This document shows positions 43,683 to 43,764 of a stretch of DNA of 43,764 nucleotides, piece by piece. Source of the stretch: Winslowiella iniecta (lineage in GTDB: Bacteria > Pseudomonadota > Gammaproteobacteria > Enterobacterales > Enterobacteriaceae); assembly GCF_001267535.1 (NCBI RefSeq), contig NZ_JRXE01000012.1, positions 102,985 through 146,748 of the forward strand, in the 5' to 3' direction. Each line of letters opens with the position of its first letter. The first letter of the stretch is position 1. A program made the position numbers and the translations under genes. Under the pieces are notes generated by a model. The model did not search any database. It was not told the DNA's origin and saw nothing but the letters and a program-made list of their open reading frames with translations.

Positions 43683-43764
43683 TGGACTGACCCCACGCCA
43701 GTAGACAAATTCTGTCCTCACGACGAGGCCTGTTCAAAGGCCTGCGGACTGACGCCGCCGAGAT
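43683..43764 (-). mobile_element. IS3-family insertion sequence, right end, running off the window
   Basis: The terminal repeat begins TGGACTGACCCC at 43683. On the minus strand the last codons of a transposase OrfB (LGGVSPQAFEQASS, stop at 43718-43720) enter from the window edge; the SPQAFEQ ending is usual in IS3-family OrfB proteins. Only the last 82 bases are visible, so the exact element is not named. It or the neighbouring remnant removed the 5' end of ccdA. Confidence 0.75.

Overview
The window reads as a chromosomal segment of an Enterobacterales member. A Pantoea/Erwinia-type bacterium is the best guess, from the E. coli-like but diverged FtnA, NlpA, FetAB and LacIZY proteins and an Erwinia-style repeat; this rests on recalled family sequences, with no search run. 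Most of it (1-24180 and 28220-39360) is GC-rich enterobacterial DNA. Two blocks are visibly AT-rich and look acquired: 24195-28200 and about 39480-43100.

Layout. 1-766: 3' part of a MocR/PdxR-type regulator. 748-1260: ferritin ftnA. 1701-9685: complete aerobactin operon iucABCD-iutA behind a Fur-type promoter. 9760-11706: a fused AmiD-DigH-like peptidoglycan enzyme without a signal peptide. 12435-18549: a near-perfect Fur box followed by chaN-like lipoprotein, tonB, an exported oligopeptidase B-like protease and a TonB-dependent receptor, all tightly coupled. 18755-24176: a second and differently regulated TonB unit, exbD-tonB-receptor-exbB-phospholipase D-like, preceded by a tandem PhoB-box-like array. 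24195-27809: a leftward AT-rich operon of MFS exporter, alpha-oxoamine synthase and aromatic-type amino acid permease, whose promoter spacer is filled by a Fur box. 28224-31507: fetAB (iron export), nlpA and a pirin (yhhW). 31642-32532: LysR regulator. 32640-38313: lacI, lacZ and lacY with E. coli-like CRP site, promoter and operator, and no lacA. 38365-39360: another LacI-family regulator. 39482-42425: a four-gene signalling operon with a DNA-binding receiver protein, a GNAT acetyltransferase, a cysteine-free SUOX-fold periplasmic protein and a histidine kinase. 43105-43764: a decayed ccdAB toxin-antitoxin pair cut by an IS3-family element that runs off the right edge.

How it fits together. 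The first two thirds is dominated by metal and nutrient acquisition at the cell envelope: siderophore synthesis and uptake, storage (FtnA), export (FetAB), and two dedicated TonB systems. The three most promising undescribed systems are (a) the Fur-controlled receptor/TonB/periplasmic-protease/ChaN operon, which looks like an import-and-cleave system for an iron- or heme-bearing peptide or protein; (b) the receptor/TonB/ExbBD/PLD operon with a PhoB-like promoter, which may scavenge an organophosphate; and (c) the Fur-controlled alpha-oxoamine synthase cluster, which may make and export an iron-responsive aminoketone-derived metabolite. No tRNA, rRNA or CRISPR array was seen.
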